Counted from the first letter of the stretch, positions 23,456 to 33,281 are shown. The stretch: 41,152 nucleotides of DNA from Bacteroidota bacterium (GCA_003151815.1 PLYN01000035.1:1-41152), one strand, 5' to 3'. Program-made: numbers and translations. The notes: generated by a model from the sequence alone, not told the origin.

Positions 23456-25912
23456 TTATTTTTTGAAAAATGAAATTTTACGTTTTGGTTTAGTACCCTC
23501 ATCATAATAACCATACCCCGATCCGTAACCATAGCCGGATCCATAACCATATCCATAACCGTATCCATAACTATATCCGTATTGTTTGCGTTCAATATCA
23601 ACTCCATTCAGAATTATGGATAATTTTTTAATGTTAGCTTCATTATACAAGCGGTCGGCATTATGTATAAAGTCTCGTTTTGAATAATCCGATCTGAAAA
23701 TATAAATTGGGAAATCGGCTTTTTGAATCATAGTAATACCATCGCTCACTAAACCCACAGGCGGGTTATCGATAATGATAATGTCGTATATCGTTTTTAA
23801 TTCAATTAATAAATCATCCATTCTTTTACTAATAACTAATTCAGATGGATTCGGGGGAATAGGACCCGCAGTTATGAAATGTAAATTTTCTAGACCGCTA
23901 TGCTGTATGCAACTATCCAGAGAATCTTTATTAATTAACAAAGTACTCATTCCTTTTATATTATCTGCTTTAAATCCAATGTGAATTTTTGGTCTACGCA
24001 TATCTAAATCTATAAGTACAACTTTTTTTCCTGAAAAAGCAATAATTCCAGCCAGATTGATTGCTACAAAAGTTTTCCCTTCTCCGGAAATTGTTGAGGT
24101 TATGGCAATTATTTTTGAACCGGATTCGTTTGAAATAAATTGTAAGTTGGTGCGAATAGATCGGAAGGATTCAGCAATAATTGATTTCGGATTTTTATCA
24201 ACTAGAAGTTGAGAACTGGGAATGTCTTGTTTGCTCTTTGGAACAATGCCTAAAATGCTTATTGAAGAGTTTAGCTTTTTGCTGATATCATTTAGTGAAT
24301 TTATTTGGTTGTGAGATAAATATCTGATTAAAATAAGAGCAATGCTTAATAGCGTTGCACTAAGTAAATATGCTAGATAAATAAAATTTCTGTTGGGAGA
24401 TATTGGAATATCAGATACCGATGCTTTTTCAAGTATCACATTTTGGGAAACAAAACCGGCTTTTGAAATTGAATATTCGGTTTTTCTTTCTACCAATAAA
24501 TAGTAATATTTTTCATTTAAAGTAAATATACGTTGTAAGCGATTGAATTCTATTGCATTTTCTGGCAATTCATGAAATTTATTATTTATCTCATTTGTTT
24601 TTGTAACTAAGTCTTCTCTACGGGTTTGAATATTGTTTTTAATAGATTTAATGCTTTCTTTTAAAAGTTTAGTTTGTATGTTTATTTGATAGTCAATTGC
24701 CTTAGTTGCTTCACTATTAGGGGTTACATTATAAAGCATTTCTTCTTTTTGAAGGAGTAATTTCTGTAAAGCATTAATTGATCCTGAAATTGCACTTTCA
24801 CTGGTACTACCGGCTAGCATCGCTAACAAACTATAGGTGTCAATATTTTTAGAATTGTTTATATTAGTTTCAATTTTAGTTAAAATGTTTTCTTCCAATT
24901 CGAGAGCAATGATTTTATCTTCCAAACTATTTTGACGGGACGTGTTTGCGGCAAGCAGAGTAGTGTTTTCGCCGATGCTATAATTTTTTTTAAAATTCTG
25001 TATAGAAGTTTCTGAAATTTTTAATTTTTCATAAACAATATCTAATTGTTCATTAATAAAATCAATTATACTTCCTGAACTTTGACTCTTTCGCTCAATT
25101 TCAAATCCATTATACTCATGAGTGATCATTGAAACAATGTCGGCTGCTTTTTGTGGATTCAAATCTTTGAATGTGATAAGAATGGTGTTGGCACTCGGAT
25201 TAAGTATTCTTACATCTAATCTGGGGTAATATTCTTCTACCAATGCATCTATATCGTTAATAGTAAAATAATACGATTGTTTTTTTACCAGATTTTGTTG
25301 GGCTTCGATCTCATTGAAATTTTTTATTTTTATTTTTATATCAAAATCAGGAAAAGGAATCCATTGGTTGACCTCATGGTCTTTTGAAATTTGATTACCA
25401 TCTATTTCATAGGAGGTGGTTATTTGGTGCGTATTTATAAAATCAACATAAATTTTCATCCCCTTAATTTTCGGAGATTTAATTTTGACTTCAACAGTGT
25501 ATGGAGAACTTGTGTATTTTTCATTTGCTAATACAGTTCCTTCAGCAAAATAGCTATACTCTAATGGTAAATTCGACAGCACTCTTTTAAATAAAACTTT
25601 GGAACGCAAAAGTTCAACACCCTCAGACAAAATATTATCATTTTCTCCAAAATCTGAAACATTTAAAAGTGTAGTTGCTTGGTTACTTGTTTGGATTTGC
25701 AGGGTGCTATGCGATTCGAAAACTGGAGGAGTATATCGAAGATAAAGAAATGCAGATAATGCTGCCATGCTCAAGATCGGTATTATCCAAACGATGCTTT
25801 TGCGCGCTATATATAAAAAAAGTCCTAATTCAAATTCTCCACTGAAATTTGTAATACGCTCTTTATAACGCTCAAAACTGTCGTTGGTTTTCGATATATC
25901 TTCTTGAAGCAT
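23456..25912 (-). CDS. Wzc-like polysaccharide co-polymerase / tyrosine autokinase
   Basis: An 818-aa inner-membrane protein. The first membrane helix is at about 37-58 and a Wzz domain follows. A long periplasmic coiled-coil covers about 260-470 and the second helix is at about 505-530. A cytoplasmic BY-kinase domain then shows Walker A in STISGEGKT near 600-610, Walker A' in VVLIDLDMRRP near 630 and Walker B in IIIIDNPPVG near 710. The C-terminal tail, residues 778-803, holds 12 tyrosines alternating with Gly, the autophosphorylation cluster. These kinases control chain length and export with a Wza-type outer-membrane channel, the next gene upstream. Confidence 0.95.
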   Translation of the reverse strand: MLQEDISKTNDSFERYKERITNFSGEFELGLFLYIARKSIVWIIPILSMAALSAFLYLRYTPPVFESHSTLQIQTSNQATTLLNVSDFGENDNILSEGVELLRSKVLFKRVLSNLPLEYSYFAEGTVLANEKYTSSPYTVEVKIKSPKIKGMKIYVDFINTHQITTSYEIDGNQISKDHEVNQWIPFPDFDIKIKIKNFNEIEAQQNLVKKQSYYFTINDIDALVEEYYPRLDVRILNPSANTILITFKDLNPQKAADIVSMITHEYNGFEIERKSQSSGSIIDFINEQLDIVYEKLKISETSIQNFKKNYSIGENTTLLAANTSRQNSLEDKIIALELEENILTKIETNINNSKNIDTYSLLAMLAGSTSESAISGSINALQKLLLQKEEMLYNVTPNSEATKAIDYQINIQTKLLKESIKSIKNNIQTRREDLVTKTNEINNKFHELPENAIEFNRLQRIFTLNEKYYYLLVERKTEYSISKAGFVSQNVILEKASVSDIPISPNRNFIYLAYLLSATLLSIALILIRYLSHNQINSLNDISKKLNSSISILGIVPKSKQDIPSSQLLVDKNPKSIIAESFRSIRTNLQFISNESGSKIIAITSTISGEGKTFVAINLAGIIAFSGKKVVLIDLDMRRPKIHIGFKADNIKGMSTLLINKDSLDSCIQHSGLENLHFITAGPIPPNPSELVISKRMDDLLIELKTIYDIIIIDNPPVGLVSDGITMIQKADFPIYIFRSDYSKRDFIHNADRLYNEANIKKLSIILNGVDIERKQYGYSYGYGYGYGYGSGYGYGSGYGYYDEGTKPKRKISFFKK

Positions 25913-25929
25913 ATTGGCTTTCGCTAATT

Positions 25930-26706
25930 TTATTTTTTTATACTATAAATGAGCGTGAAAGTTAAAATTGTCGTAGAAAGAAGACTTAAAATGGGTGTCA
26001 ATTCTTGTAATACCTTGCTGCTAACTCTTTTTCGAGGTTCAATATAAATAATGTCATTGGCTTGAAGGACAAGGTAGGCATCTTTAATTCCTTTTATTGT
26101 GGACAAGTCAATTAAATAAACTTCGTGTTTTTTATTTACATCTCTAATCAGTTTAACTTGTTTTGCTTTACCATTTAACGATATTCCGCCAGCAATTGCA
26201 ATTACATCAATGAGCGTGGTGTTATTATTTGTTAGTGGTATTATCCTTGCATCACCGGTATTACCAGGAAATAGAATAACTTTTCTATTGCTGATTTTTA
26301 CTATAATAAATGGTTTAACATAAAACGCCGAATAACTTTCCTCAAGCATTTGTTCTACTTCACGAATGGTGAGACCTATTAATTTTCGCCTTCCTAAAAC
26401 GGGAAGTTTTACATATCCATCAGTTTCTACAAGGTACAGATTCGCAACTGCGGTCGAATTACCAATACCACCACTTCCTGAACTGGTTGTAAATGCGGTT
26501 AAATCGATTAATTTAAACCCATCATTGGTATACATGGTGAATGAAAGAAGATCATTCGTTGATATTTTATATTCCGAGGTTTTACTTGAATCCGGGGTTT
26601 TGGCGTATTGGTAATCAAAACCTGTTTTAAACATATTGTTTTGATTTAGCAAACCACAACTTGAAAAAAACAAGAGAAATCCGAATAAGTATAGAAGTTT
26701 ACGCAT
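25930..26706 (-). CDS. Wza-like polysaccharide export lipoprotein
   Basis: A 258-aa protein with lipobox FFSSCGLL; C17 would be lipidated. A poly-export domain (about 45-135, YKISTNDLLSFTMYTNDG, VETDGYVKLPVLGRRKLIGLTIREVEQML) is followed by a SLBB-like region (about 137-225). A C-terminal hydrophobic segment (SLLSTTILTFTLIYSI) may serve as the outer-membrane helix, as in Wza. It forms the export channel for the exopolysaccharide with the tyrosine kinase 17 bases downstream. Confidence 0.93.
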   Translation of the reverse strand: MRKLLYLFGFLLFFSSCGLLNQNNMFKTGFDYQYAKTPDSSKTSEYKISTNDLLSFTMYTNDGFKLIDLTAFTTSSGSGGIGNSTAVANLYLVETDGYVKLPVLGRRKLIGLTIREVEQMLEESYSAFYVKPFIIVKISNRKVILFPGNTGDARIIPLTNNNTTLIDVIAIAGGISLNGKAKQVKLIRDVNKKHEVYLIDLSTIKGIKDAYLVLQANDIIYIEPRKRVSSKVLQELTPILSLLSTTILTFTLIYSIKK

Positions 26707-26769
26707 ACTTTTTGTCCTATAATTGAAGTAGTAAAGCTACGAAAAAAATATGAATCGTTCTTTATGTTT

Positions 26770-27966
26770 TTACAAGGGATTGTTTTTTAGTAATTTACGA
26801 TAAAGATTTTCCATGTCAGCTACCAGTCGTGCATAGTGGAACTTTTCTTTTACATGAAGCCATCCGTTTTTTGCCATTTCTGCTCGTAATTGTTCGTTTT
26901 CAGTGAGTTTTAAAATTTGCTCGGCAAATTCGGTTATATTATTATTTTTACATAAAAGTGCTGTATCGCCAGATTTTATCACATCCTCAATGCCTCCAAC
27001 ATTGGTTGTAACAATTGGTTTATTGGCCGCCTGAGCCTCAATAAGACTAACAGGTGTTCCTTCATTGAAGGATGTCAGCGTTATAATATCGCTTCCGGTC
27101 AATACAACATCAATTTCTTTAACCCAGGATGTAAAGGTTAAAAGTGCTTTGTTATTCGTTTTTGTACTATCTATAAATGGTATATTCAATTCTTTAGCTT
27201 TGGATTCAATCACAATCCTGTCTTCGCCATCACCTACAATGAAGGCACGTATTTTTTTTGACGATTTTTCTGAAACAATTTTTAGTGCTTCTAAAAACAG
27301 GGTATGGTTTTTTACCGGTACTATGCGTCCGATTATTGCGATCACGATCTCATCTTCATCAACATTATATTTGGATCGAAATGATTTCCGTTTTTCAATT
27401 GTGTTTTCTTGAAATTTTAACAGATCAAAACCCAAAGGGATAACATGTACTTTATCAGAATTGCATATGTGATGAATTTCAACTAATTCCTGTTTTTGTT
27501 TTTCACTAATGGCAATAATTGCGGTAGATCTTCGAGCTAAATAACGTTCAATATTTTTGTAAAAAAGTGTTTTGAGTTTTCCGAAATAAGAATGAAATAC
27601 ATGTCCGTGAAAGGTATGGACAATTACCGGTACTCCGCAGGAATATGCGGCTAAACGTCCAAGTGTTCCGGCTTTTGAAGCATGTGTATGAACAATGTCA
27701 GGTTGATATTCCTGAATTATTTTTTTTATTTTTTTGTATGCTGCGTAATCATTTTTGAAATTTATTTCCCGTTTCATTTCCGGAATGATGATCGGTTTCA
27801 AGCTCAGGTTCTCAACAATAAAATCGGAACTTTCTTCTGATTCATCCTTTGCCCCTCCAACTAATAATGTTTCATAATCATCCGACATGTATTTGCTTAG
27901 GTAGGCAACATTGTATGTTGGCCCACCCAAATTGAAACGATTGATGATACGTAGTATTTTAGGCAT
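26770..27966 (-). CDS. GT4 family glycosyltransferase
   Basis: A 398-aa GT-B-fold enzyme. The N-terminal acceptor domain begins KILRIINRFNLGGPTYNVAYLSK and contains DIVHTHASKAGTLGR and HTFHGHVFHSYF. The C-terminal nucleotide-sugar domain has IIGRIVPVKNH and the retaining E-x7-E motif, E302 and E310 in NEGTPVSLIEAQA. It adds a sugar to the lipid-linked repeat unit in the cytoplasm. Donor and acceptor cannot be told from sequence. It lies between asnB and the export gene. Confidence 0.93.
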   Translation of the reverse strand: MPKILRIINRFNLGGPTYNVAYLSKYMSDDYETLLVGGAKDESEESSDFIVENLSLKPIIIPEMKREINFKNDYAAYKKIKKIIQEYQPDIVHTHASKAGTLGRLAAYSCGVPVIVHTFHGHVFHSYFGKLKTLFYKNIERYLARRSTAIIAISEKQKQELVEIHHICNSDKVHVIPLGFDLLKFQENTIEKRKSFRSKYNVDEDEIVIAIIGRIVPVKNHTLFLEALKIVSEKSSKKIRAFIVGDGEDRIVIESKAKELNIPFIDSTKTNNKALLTFTSWVKEIDVVLTGSDIITLTSFNEGTPVSLIEAQAANKPIVTTNVGGIEDVIKSGDTALLCKNNNITEFAEQILKLTENEQLRAEMAKNGWLHVKEKFHYARLVADMENLYRKLLKNNPL

Positions 27967-28014
27967 ATTTATATTTAATTATAGAATGAAGGTTGGTCAT
28001 TTTCATAGTTCCAT

Positions 28015-29904
28015 TCATTTACCAATTGTTTTTTTCCACCAGTATTGAAATACGATCAAGCCCCATACCTGTGCCACAGCATCATTTGGGTTGTTAGAAA
28101 ATAATTGTTCTTTTAAATTTGAGATTCTTCGCGGATCAAAAATTCCTTGTTCTTTAATGAATGTATCGTTTAACAGATCATCGGTTATCATGGTTTTTAG
28201 ATCGGTATGAAACCAATTTAAAAGTGGTACTTCAAAACCTTGTTTTTCTCTGTGATAAAGTTCTTCAGGTAAAAAGGGTTTAAAAGCATCTCTCAATATT
28301 TTTTTTCGCTGTTTACCGTCGATCTTATAATTTGTTGGCAATGCGAATGCAAAAGCTACAATTTTATGATCAAGGAATGGTACTCTCACTTCCAAACTTT
28401 GACTCATACTCATGCGATCAACTTTTACAAGCATATCATTTTCTAAAACTAATTGCACATCAGTTAACAGCACCGAGTTATAATCGCTGTTGATGTTTTT
28501 AAGAATATCTTTTTTTCTTGATGCAAATTCTTTTGATGTTTTTAAAAGCAGATTTTCTTGTTCGTCATCACTTGTATACCCTGCCCATCGCCAATATCGC
28601 TCCTTTTCATTCAGTTTTATTCCTTCAGCGAATTTTTCCAGTTGACGGATCTTGTTACCGGCTTTCGTATTTCTTGATTTAGGCAATTGTTTTAAAAGTG
28701 GATGAACAGACTTAATTAAACTTGTTTTTAAGCCACCTTTTCTCGCTTCCAATTCTGCTGAATGTTTGTTGTAACCTGCAAAGATTTCGTCCGCACCATC
28801 GCCCGAAAGGGCCACAGTTACGTGTTTTTTTGTATGCATGCTTAAAATGTTCACTGCTAAAGCGGAAGAATCAGCAAAAGGTTCATCAATAGATTCAAGC
28901 ATTTGATGGAGATTGGCAAACAAATCGGTATTGCCGAGTTCAAATACTGTGTGATTTGTTTTGTATTTATTTGCAACTAATTGTGCATAACGTTTTTCAT
29001 CAAATTGTGGTTGGTTCTTATAACCAATTGAAAATGTATTTAAATGTTTGGTGTGTTGTGCTGCAATAGCAGTGATGATGGAAGAATCGATCCCTCCGCT
29101 TAAAAAAGCACCTAAGGGGACATCCGAGATCATGCGTTTTAGAACTGATTGTTCAAGCAGGTTTTTTAATTGCTGTTGAGCCAATTCGTAATTTGTTGAA
29201 GAGATAGCTTGCGTGGATCTTGTTATATCGGGTAAAATATAATAGGCTTTCTTTTTTAATGCTCCGGTTTTGTTGATGATCAAATAATTACCAGCATCTA
29301 ACTTAAAAACATTTTTAAAAATGGAGTAGGGGGCCGGTATGTAATTTAGGTGAAGATAGATCTGTAAAGAAGCCTCATCTATTTCCTTTGGAATATCAAA
29401 GTTTAGAATTGCTTTTATTTCCGATGCAAAAACAAACTTCTCATTATCTTTAAAGTAATACAGCGGTTTAATTCCAAATCTATCACGGGCAATAAAAATT
29501 TCTTCCTTTAAATTATCATAGATCGCGAATGCAAATTCCCCATCTAATTGCTCTAAACACTTTTCTTTTTCGTTGATATACAGATAAAGCAAAACCTCAG
29601 TATCACTTTGCGATCTGAAATGAATTCCTTTGTTTGATAATTGATTTTTTAATTCCTGATAATTAAAAATCTCGCCGTTAAAAACGATGGTATAGCGTCC
29701 GGTTGCATCAGTAAATGGCTGCGAAGCCGCCTCGGTAGTGTCTATGATTGCGAGCCTTCTATGTCCCAGCGCAACGTTATTATGAAGGTATATCCCTTCT
29801 CCGTCAGGTCCGCGTTTAATTAATGAATGAGTTGCGGCACTTATTTTATTTAAGTGTCGTTTTCCCTCGTCATTAAATGCTAATACGCCTGCGATCCCAC
29901 ACAT
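28015..29904 (-). CDS. asnB: asparagine synthase (glutamine-hydrolysing)
   Basis: A 629-aa protein. The class II glutaminase domain begins MCGIAGV, so Cys2 is the nucleophile after Met removal. The synthetase domain carries the PP-loop SGGIDSS at 269-275. Enzymes of this type make Asn from Asp, but homologues in exopolysaccharide clusters are often thought to amidate sugar acids or peptides. It is the first gene of the minus-strand polysaccharide operon, 48 bases before the glycosyltransferase, so both readings are open. An AGTTTAAAGTT repeat begins 3 bases upstream of its start codon. Confidence 0.9.
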   Translation of the reverse strand: MCGIAGVLAFNDEGKRHLNKISAATHSLIKRGPDGEGIYLHNNVALGHRRLAIIDTTEAASQPFTDATGRYTIVFNGEIFNYQELKNQLSNKGIHFRSQSDTEVLLYLYINEKEKCLEQLDGEFAFAIYDNLKEEIFIARDRFGIKPLYYFKDNEKFVFASEIKAILNFDIPKEIDEASLQIYLHLNYIPAPYSIFKNVFKLDAGNYLIINKTGALKKKAYYILPDITRSTQAISSTNYELAQQQLKNLLEQSVLKRMISDVPLGAFLSGGIDSSIITAIAAQHTKHLNTFSIGYKNQPQFDEKRYAQLVANKYKTNHTVFELGNTDLFANLHQMLESIDEPFADSSALAVNILSMHTKKHVTVALSGDGADEIFAGYNKHSAELEARKGGLKTSLIKSVHPLLKQLPKSRNTKAGNKIRQLEKFAEGIKLNEKERYWRWAGYTSDDEQENLLLKTSKEFASRKKDILKNINSDYNSVLLTDVQLVLENDMLVKVDRMSMSQSLEVRVPFLDHKIVAFAFALPTNYKIDGKQRKKILRDAFKPFLPEELYHREKQGFEVPLLNWFHTDLKTMITDDLLNDTFIKEQGIFDPRRISNLKEQLFSNNPNDAVAQVWGLIVFQYWWKKTIGK

Positions 29905-29907
29905 AAT

Positions 29908-30105
29908 TTAGTTTAAAGTTAAAAGTTTGTTAGTTAAAAGTTTGGTTCTCGTTTTCCATTAACTATTTCCTATTCGCTATTTCCTGCAAAAGTGTGAAAA
30001 ACTTTGTTAATATACTAAAATGTTTGTGGTGGCAGGCCTTAATAAAATGATTTATTTTGTTTAGAATAAAAACTTTAAACTTTGCACTAACAAACTTTAA
30101 ACTAA
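29908..30105. repeat. AGTTTAAAGTT-family inverted repeat in the asnB/symporter divergent region
   Basis: TTAGTTTAAAGTT (29908-29920) and its perfect complement AACTTTAAACTAA (30093-30105) bracket almost the whole divergent intergenic region. Each end sits within 3 bases of a start codon. Inner copies extend both arms, and a TTAACTATTTCC-type stretch lies at 29958-29985. Confidence 0.75.
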
Positions 30106-30108
30106 TTT

Positions 30109-31581
30109 ATGACATCCAACCTGATCCTTATTTGTGTAATTGTTTATTCTGTTTTGTTGTTTGGCGTAACATGGTTTACTTCACGAGGAGCCGATAATGA
30201 AAGTTTTTTTGTTGGAAACCGTTCATCGAAATGGTATTTGGTGGCCTATGGAATGATTGGCGCTTCACTTTCCGGGGTCACATTTATTTCTGTTCCGGGT
30301 GCTGTGGGTATAGCGCAGTTTAGCTATTTGCAGGTCATTTTAGGATATTTATTAGGTTATCTGGTAATAGCATTTGTTCTGTTACCCTTGTATTACCGCT
30401 TAAATTTAACTTCCATTTATTCTTATCTGCTACAGCGTTTTGGAAATTATTCATACAAAACAGGAGCTTTCTTTTTTATTTTATCACGAACAATTGGTGC
30501 GGCTTTTCGATTGTATATTGTAGTAAATGTATTGCAGATATTTGTTTTCGACGGTTTAGGGATTCCGTTTTTTGTTACCGTCTCCATATTTATTGCACTG
30601 ATCTTATTGTATACTTACCAAGGCGGAGTTAAAACGATCGTTTATACCGATACGCTGCAAACTACCTTTATGCTGCTTTCTATGGTGTTGTCAGTCATTT
30701 TTATAATGGATCAGCTAAATCTTAATATGGACGATCTATACAATAAAGTAACTGATAGCGACTATTCTCAAATAATTTTTAAAGATTGGAAATTAAAATC
30801 GTTTTTCCCGAAACAATTCTTTGGTGGTATGTTCATTGCCGTTGCCATGACCGGTTTGGACCAGGAGATGATGCAAAAAAATATCAGTTGTAAAACATTG
30901 GGAGATGCACAAAAAAATGTGCTTTCATTTACATTTGTATTGTTGTTGGTGAATATTTTATTTTTAATATTAGGCGCTTTACTTTACATCTATGTAAATG
31001 AATCGCATATTAATTTAATGGTCGATGTGCATGGAAAAATAATTTCGGACAATGTATTTCCTACGATCGCCCTCAATCATCTGGGAACATTTTCAGCGGT
31101 TTTTTTTATTATCGGTTTGATATCTGCCGCTTATCCCAGTGCAGATGGCGCTTTAACAGCATTGACAAGTGTTTTTTGCATTGATTTTTTAGGTTTGAAA
31201 GATGATCGATCAAAAACGGAAGAGGGAAAAACTAAAATTCGTCATACCGTTCATTTAACTTTTGCTGCCATTTTATTATTGGTTATTGTAATTTTTAAAT
31301 TAATAAATAATGATGCAGTGATCAATAATCTTTTTACCTGGGCCGGCTATACATATGGACCGCTGTTAGGCCTGTACGCTTTTGGTTTATTTACTAAAAA
31401 AGAAGTGCACGATAAGTTCGTACCTTTAATTTGCATTCTGTCTCCAATTATTTGCATTTTGTTGAATGAGAATTCAAACCAATTATTCAACGGTTATAAA
31501 TTTGGTTTCGAGATGCTAATTCTGAATGGAGCCTTTACTTTTATAGGGCTGTTGACCATTTCTAAAAAGACCACTTCTTAA
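30109..31581 (+). CDS. sodium:solute symporter family transporter
   Basis: A 490-aa protein with about 13 membrane helices. The N-terminus FFVGNRSSKWYLVAYGMIGASLSGVTFISVPG matches the SSS family core helix 1, and YTYQGGVKTIVYTDTLQT is the family's characteristic motif. GLISAAYPSADGALTALTSVF contains the Ser/Thr-rich sodium site in helix 8. The substrate (sugar, amino acid, sialic acid or other) cannot be read from sequence and the neighbours do not help. The start is the ATG 3 bases after the inverted repeat. Confidence 0.92.
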   Translation: MTSNLILICVIVYSVLLFGVTWFTSRGADNESFFVGNRSSKWYLVAYGMIGASLSGVTFISVPGAVGIAQFSYLQVILGYLLGYLVIAFVLLPLYYRLNLTSIYSYLLQRFGNYSYKTGAFFFILSRTIGAAFRLYIVVNVLQIFVFDGLGIPFFVTVSIFIALILLYTYQGGVKTIVYTDTLQTTFMLLSMVLSVIFIMDQLNLNMDDLYNKVTDSDYSQIIFKDWKLKSFFPKQFFGGMFIAVAMTGLDQEMMQKNISCKTLGDAQKNVLSFTFVLLLVNILFLILGALLYIYVNESHINLMVDVHGKIISDNVFPTIALNHLGTFSAVFFIIGLISAAYPSADGALTALTSVFCIDFLGLKDDRSKTEEGKTKIRHTVHLTFAAILLLVIVIFKLINNDAVINNLFTWAGYTYGPLLGLYAFGLFTKKEVHDKFVPLICILSPIICILLNENSNQLFNGYKFGFEMLILNGAFTFIGLLTISKKTTS

Positions 31582-31616
31582 TTGGTAGACATATAATAAA
31601 AGGCCAATAATGCTTA

Positions 31617-31675
31617 TAAATTTACTACTTCAAAAGCCCATTGTTTTTTTGATTAGAAAGTTGTAAATTTACTAC
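31617..31675. repeat. 12-nt direct repeat before the patatin start
   Basis: TAAATTTACTAC occurs at 31617-31628 and again at 31664-31675, the second directly abutting the ATG at 31676. It could be an operator pair or chance. Confidence 0.4.
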
Positions 31676-32713
31676 ATGGCTAATCTCTTTCGCATATTAT
31701 CAATTGATGGCGGTGGTATTCGTGGTATTTTGTCGGGGCAATTATTAGTTGCCTTGGAAAAAAAGATTCAGCAAAGATCAGGAAATCCCTCCGCTCGTAT
31801 TGCTGATTATTTTGATATGATCGCCGGTAATAGTACCGGAGGCATTTTAGCTTGTCTTTATTTATTTCCCGATAAAAACATTCCTCCACGACCTCTTTTT
31901 TCTGCGGAAGATGCTGTAAATTTATATTTGCAACACGGACAGGAAATTTTTAAAGATGAAATTCGTCAGAAATTAATTTCATTGGGAGGTTTAACAAATG
32001 AAAAATATCCTGTTGATCATTTTGAGAGTTTATTAAAGAAATATTTCAAGGATATAAAATTGAGTCAATTGCTCCGTCCATGTATTATCCCCTCTTATAA
32101 TATTACCAAGCGCAGCACTCATTTTTTTACCCAGCATGATGCAGTAAAAAATGTAGATCATGATTTTTATATTCGGGATGTAGCAAGAGCTACATCAGCT
32201 GCTCCCACCTATTTTGAGCCGGCATGCGTGTCTTCCTTATCAGATGTGTCTTATCCATTAGTGGATGGCGGTGTATTTGCAAATAACCCATCCTTATGCG
32301 CTTTTGCGGAAGCCCGACAACTATTCAAAAAAAATGATGCTTCAAAAAACCTAACAGCAAGTGAAATGTTTATTGTTTCCATAGGTACGGGTGCAGAAAA
32401 ACGCAGTTTAAATTATGATGTTGCAAAAGGTTGGGGAGCATTGGGATGGATTTTTCCGGTGTTAGATATTGTTATGTCTGGTGCTGTTGACACTGTTGAT
32501 TTTCAATTGCAACAAATTTTCGAATCGGTTGATTGTGCTCATAATTATATCCGAATAAATCCGGAATTAAAGGATGCTAAACCTGAAATGGATAATGCTT
32601 CATCTCAAAATATAGAAGCATTAAGAGAAGCCGGAATTATTAGTGCAGAAGCCAATGATGAAAAGTTGGATCAGATCGCAAGCTATATAGTGAATAGGAA
32701 AATTGAAGGATAA
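31676..32713 (+). CDS. patatin-like phospholipase
   Basis: A 345-aa soluble protein. The oxyanion loop DGGGIRG is at 11-17, the nucleophile S53 is in GNSTGG, and the catalytic Asp D197 is in VDGGVFANNP, so the Ser-Asp dyad is complete. Patatins hydrolyse acyl chains from phospholipids or other lipids. The fold and length match the CapV-type patatins of CBASS, but no CD-NTase, HORMA or Trip13 gene is near, so a defence role is not supported; a housekeeping lipid hydrolase is more likely. No signal peptide. Confidence 0.92.
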   Translation: MANLFRILSIDGGGIRGILSGQLLVALEKKIQQRSGNPSARIADYFDMIAGNSTGGILACLYLFPDKNIPPRPLFSAEDAVNLYLQHGQEIFKDEIRQKLISLGGLTNEKYPVDHFESLLKKYFKDIKLSQLLRPCIIPSYNITKRSTHFFTQHDAVKNVDHDFYIRDVARATSAAPTYFEPACVSSLSDVSYPLVDGGVFANNPSLCAFAEARQLFKKNDASKNLTASEMFIVSIGTGAEKRSLNYDVAKGWGALGWIFPVLDIVMSGAVDTVDFQLQQIFESVDCAHNYIRINPELKDAKPEMDNASSQNIEALREAGIISAEANDEKLDQIASYIVNRKIEG

Positions 32714-32726
32714 AAAATAAAATTAT

Positions 32727-32788
32727 GTCTCGCAGATAAACATGGATATTGATTTTTTTTTCTGCGAAGATCTGCGTAATCTGCTAGA
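32727..32788. repeat. degenerate GCAGAT-type intergenic repeat
   Basis: TCTCGCAGATAAACATGGAT, then TTCTGCGAAGATCTGCGTAA and TCTGC. Partly self-complementary CGCAGAT/ATCTGCG units sit between the convergent patatin and DUF983 genes. It resembles the GCAGATT part of the element at 2811. Confidence 0.4.
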
Positions 32789-32799
32789 AAATAAATAAT

Positions 32800-33219
32800 T
32801 TATTGTTTCTTTTTTTTAGAAAAAGCAGGGTCGTAATTCACAAAAATATTTATCCAGATAGCTCTGGAGGTTCTAAAAACAATTGGAAAAAGAAGTAAAA
32901 TAATTGTTACGATGGAAATAATATTTGGTGTCAGGTCCCAACCATAAAAGTGAAAAACAATAAGATGAACTACAATAGCAATAACTGTAGTTAACGCATG
33001 ACTAACCATCATGGCTCCCCAAAAAAAACCAGATTCACGTACAAAATCTTCCCCACAAACTTCACATCTATTTGGCATTTTGTCGAACATTTTTAGATTA
33101 TATGGATTCCGTGTGAGAAATAAATTTCCTTCCTGACACCGCGGACATTTAAGCTTAAGGATGCTGTATAACTTTGTCCCTTTACCTAAGGAATGAATTG
33201 CTTTTGATTTGTTGCTCAT
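32800..33219 (-). CDS. DUF983 family zinc-ribbon membrane protein
   Basis: A 139-aa protein. The ATG at 33219 (MSNKSKAIHSLGKGTKLYSI) is chosen because the upstream extension to 33372 reads as a shadow of the small ORF in another frame. Two CxxC pairs, C25/C28 in KCPRCQEG and C52/C55 in RCEVCGEDF, form a zinc ribbon. Two membrane helices follow (about 70-92 and 98-117) and a Lys-rich tail. DUF983 proteins are conserved in Bacteroidota and Alphaproteobacteria with unknown function. It is 62 bases after the 36-aa ORF. Confidence 0.87.
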   Translation of the reverse strand: MSNKSKAIHSLGKGTKLYSILKLKCPRCQEGNLFLTRNPYNLKMFDKMPNRCEVCGEDFVRESGFFWGAMMVSHALTTVIAIVVHLIVFHFYGWDLTPNIISIVTIILLLFPIVFRTSRAIWINIFVNYDPAFSKKKKQ

Positions 33220-33281
33220 TGTTTCTTGCAAAATTTCACGATTTTTTTTATTTAATTTTGAAATTCGTATCTCCCATTTCT

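Noticed and set aside
31676-32713. CBASS phospholipase effector CapV
   Set aside because: No CD-NTase or accessory gene is near; the neighbours are a symporter and metabolic genes.
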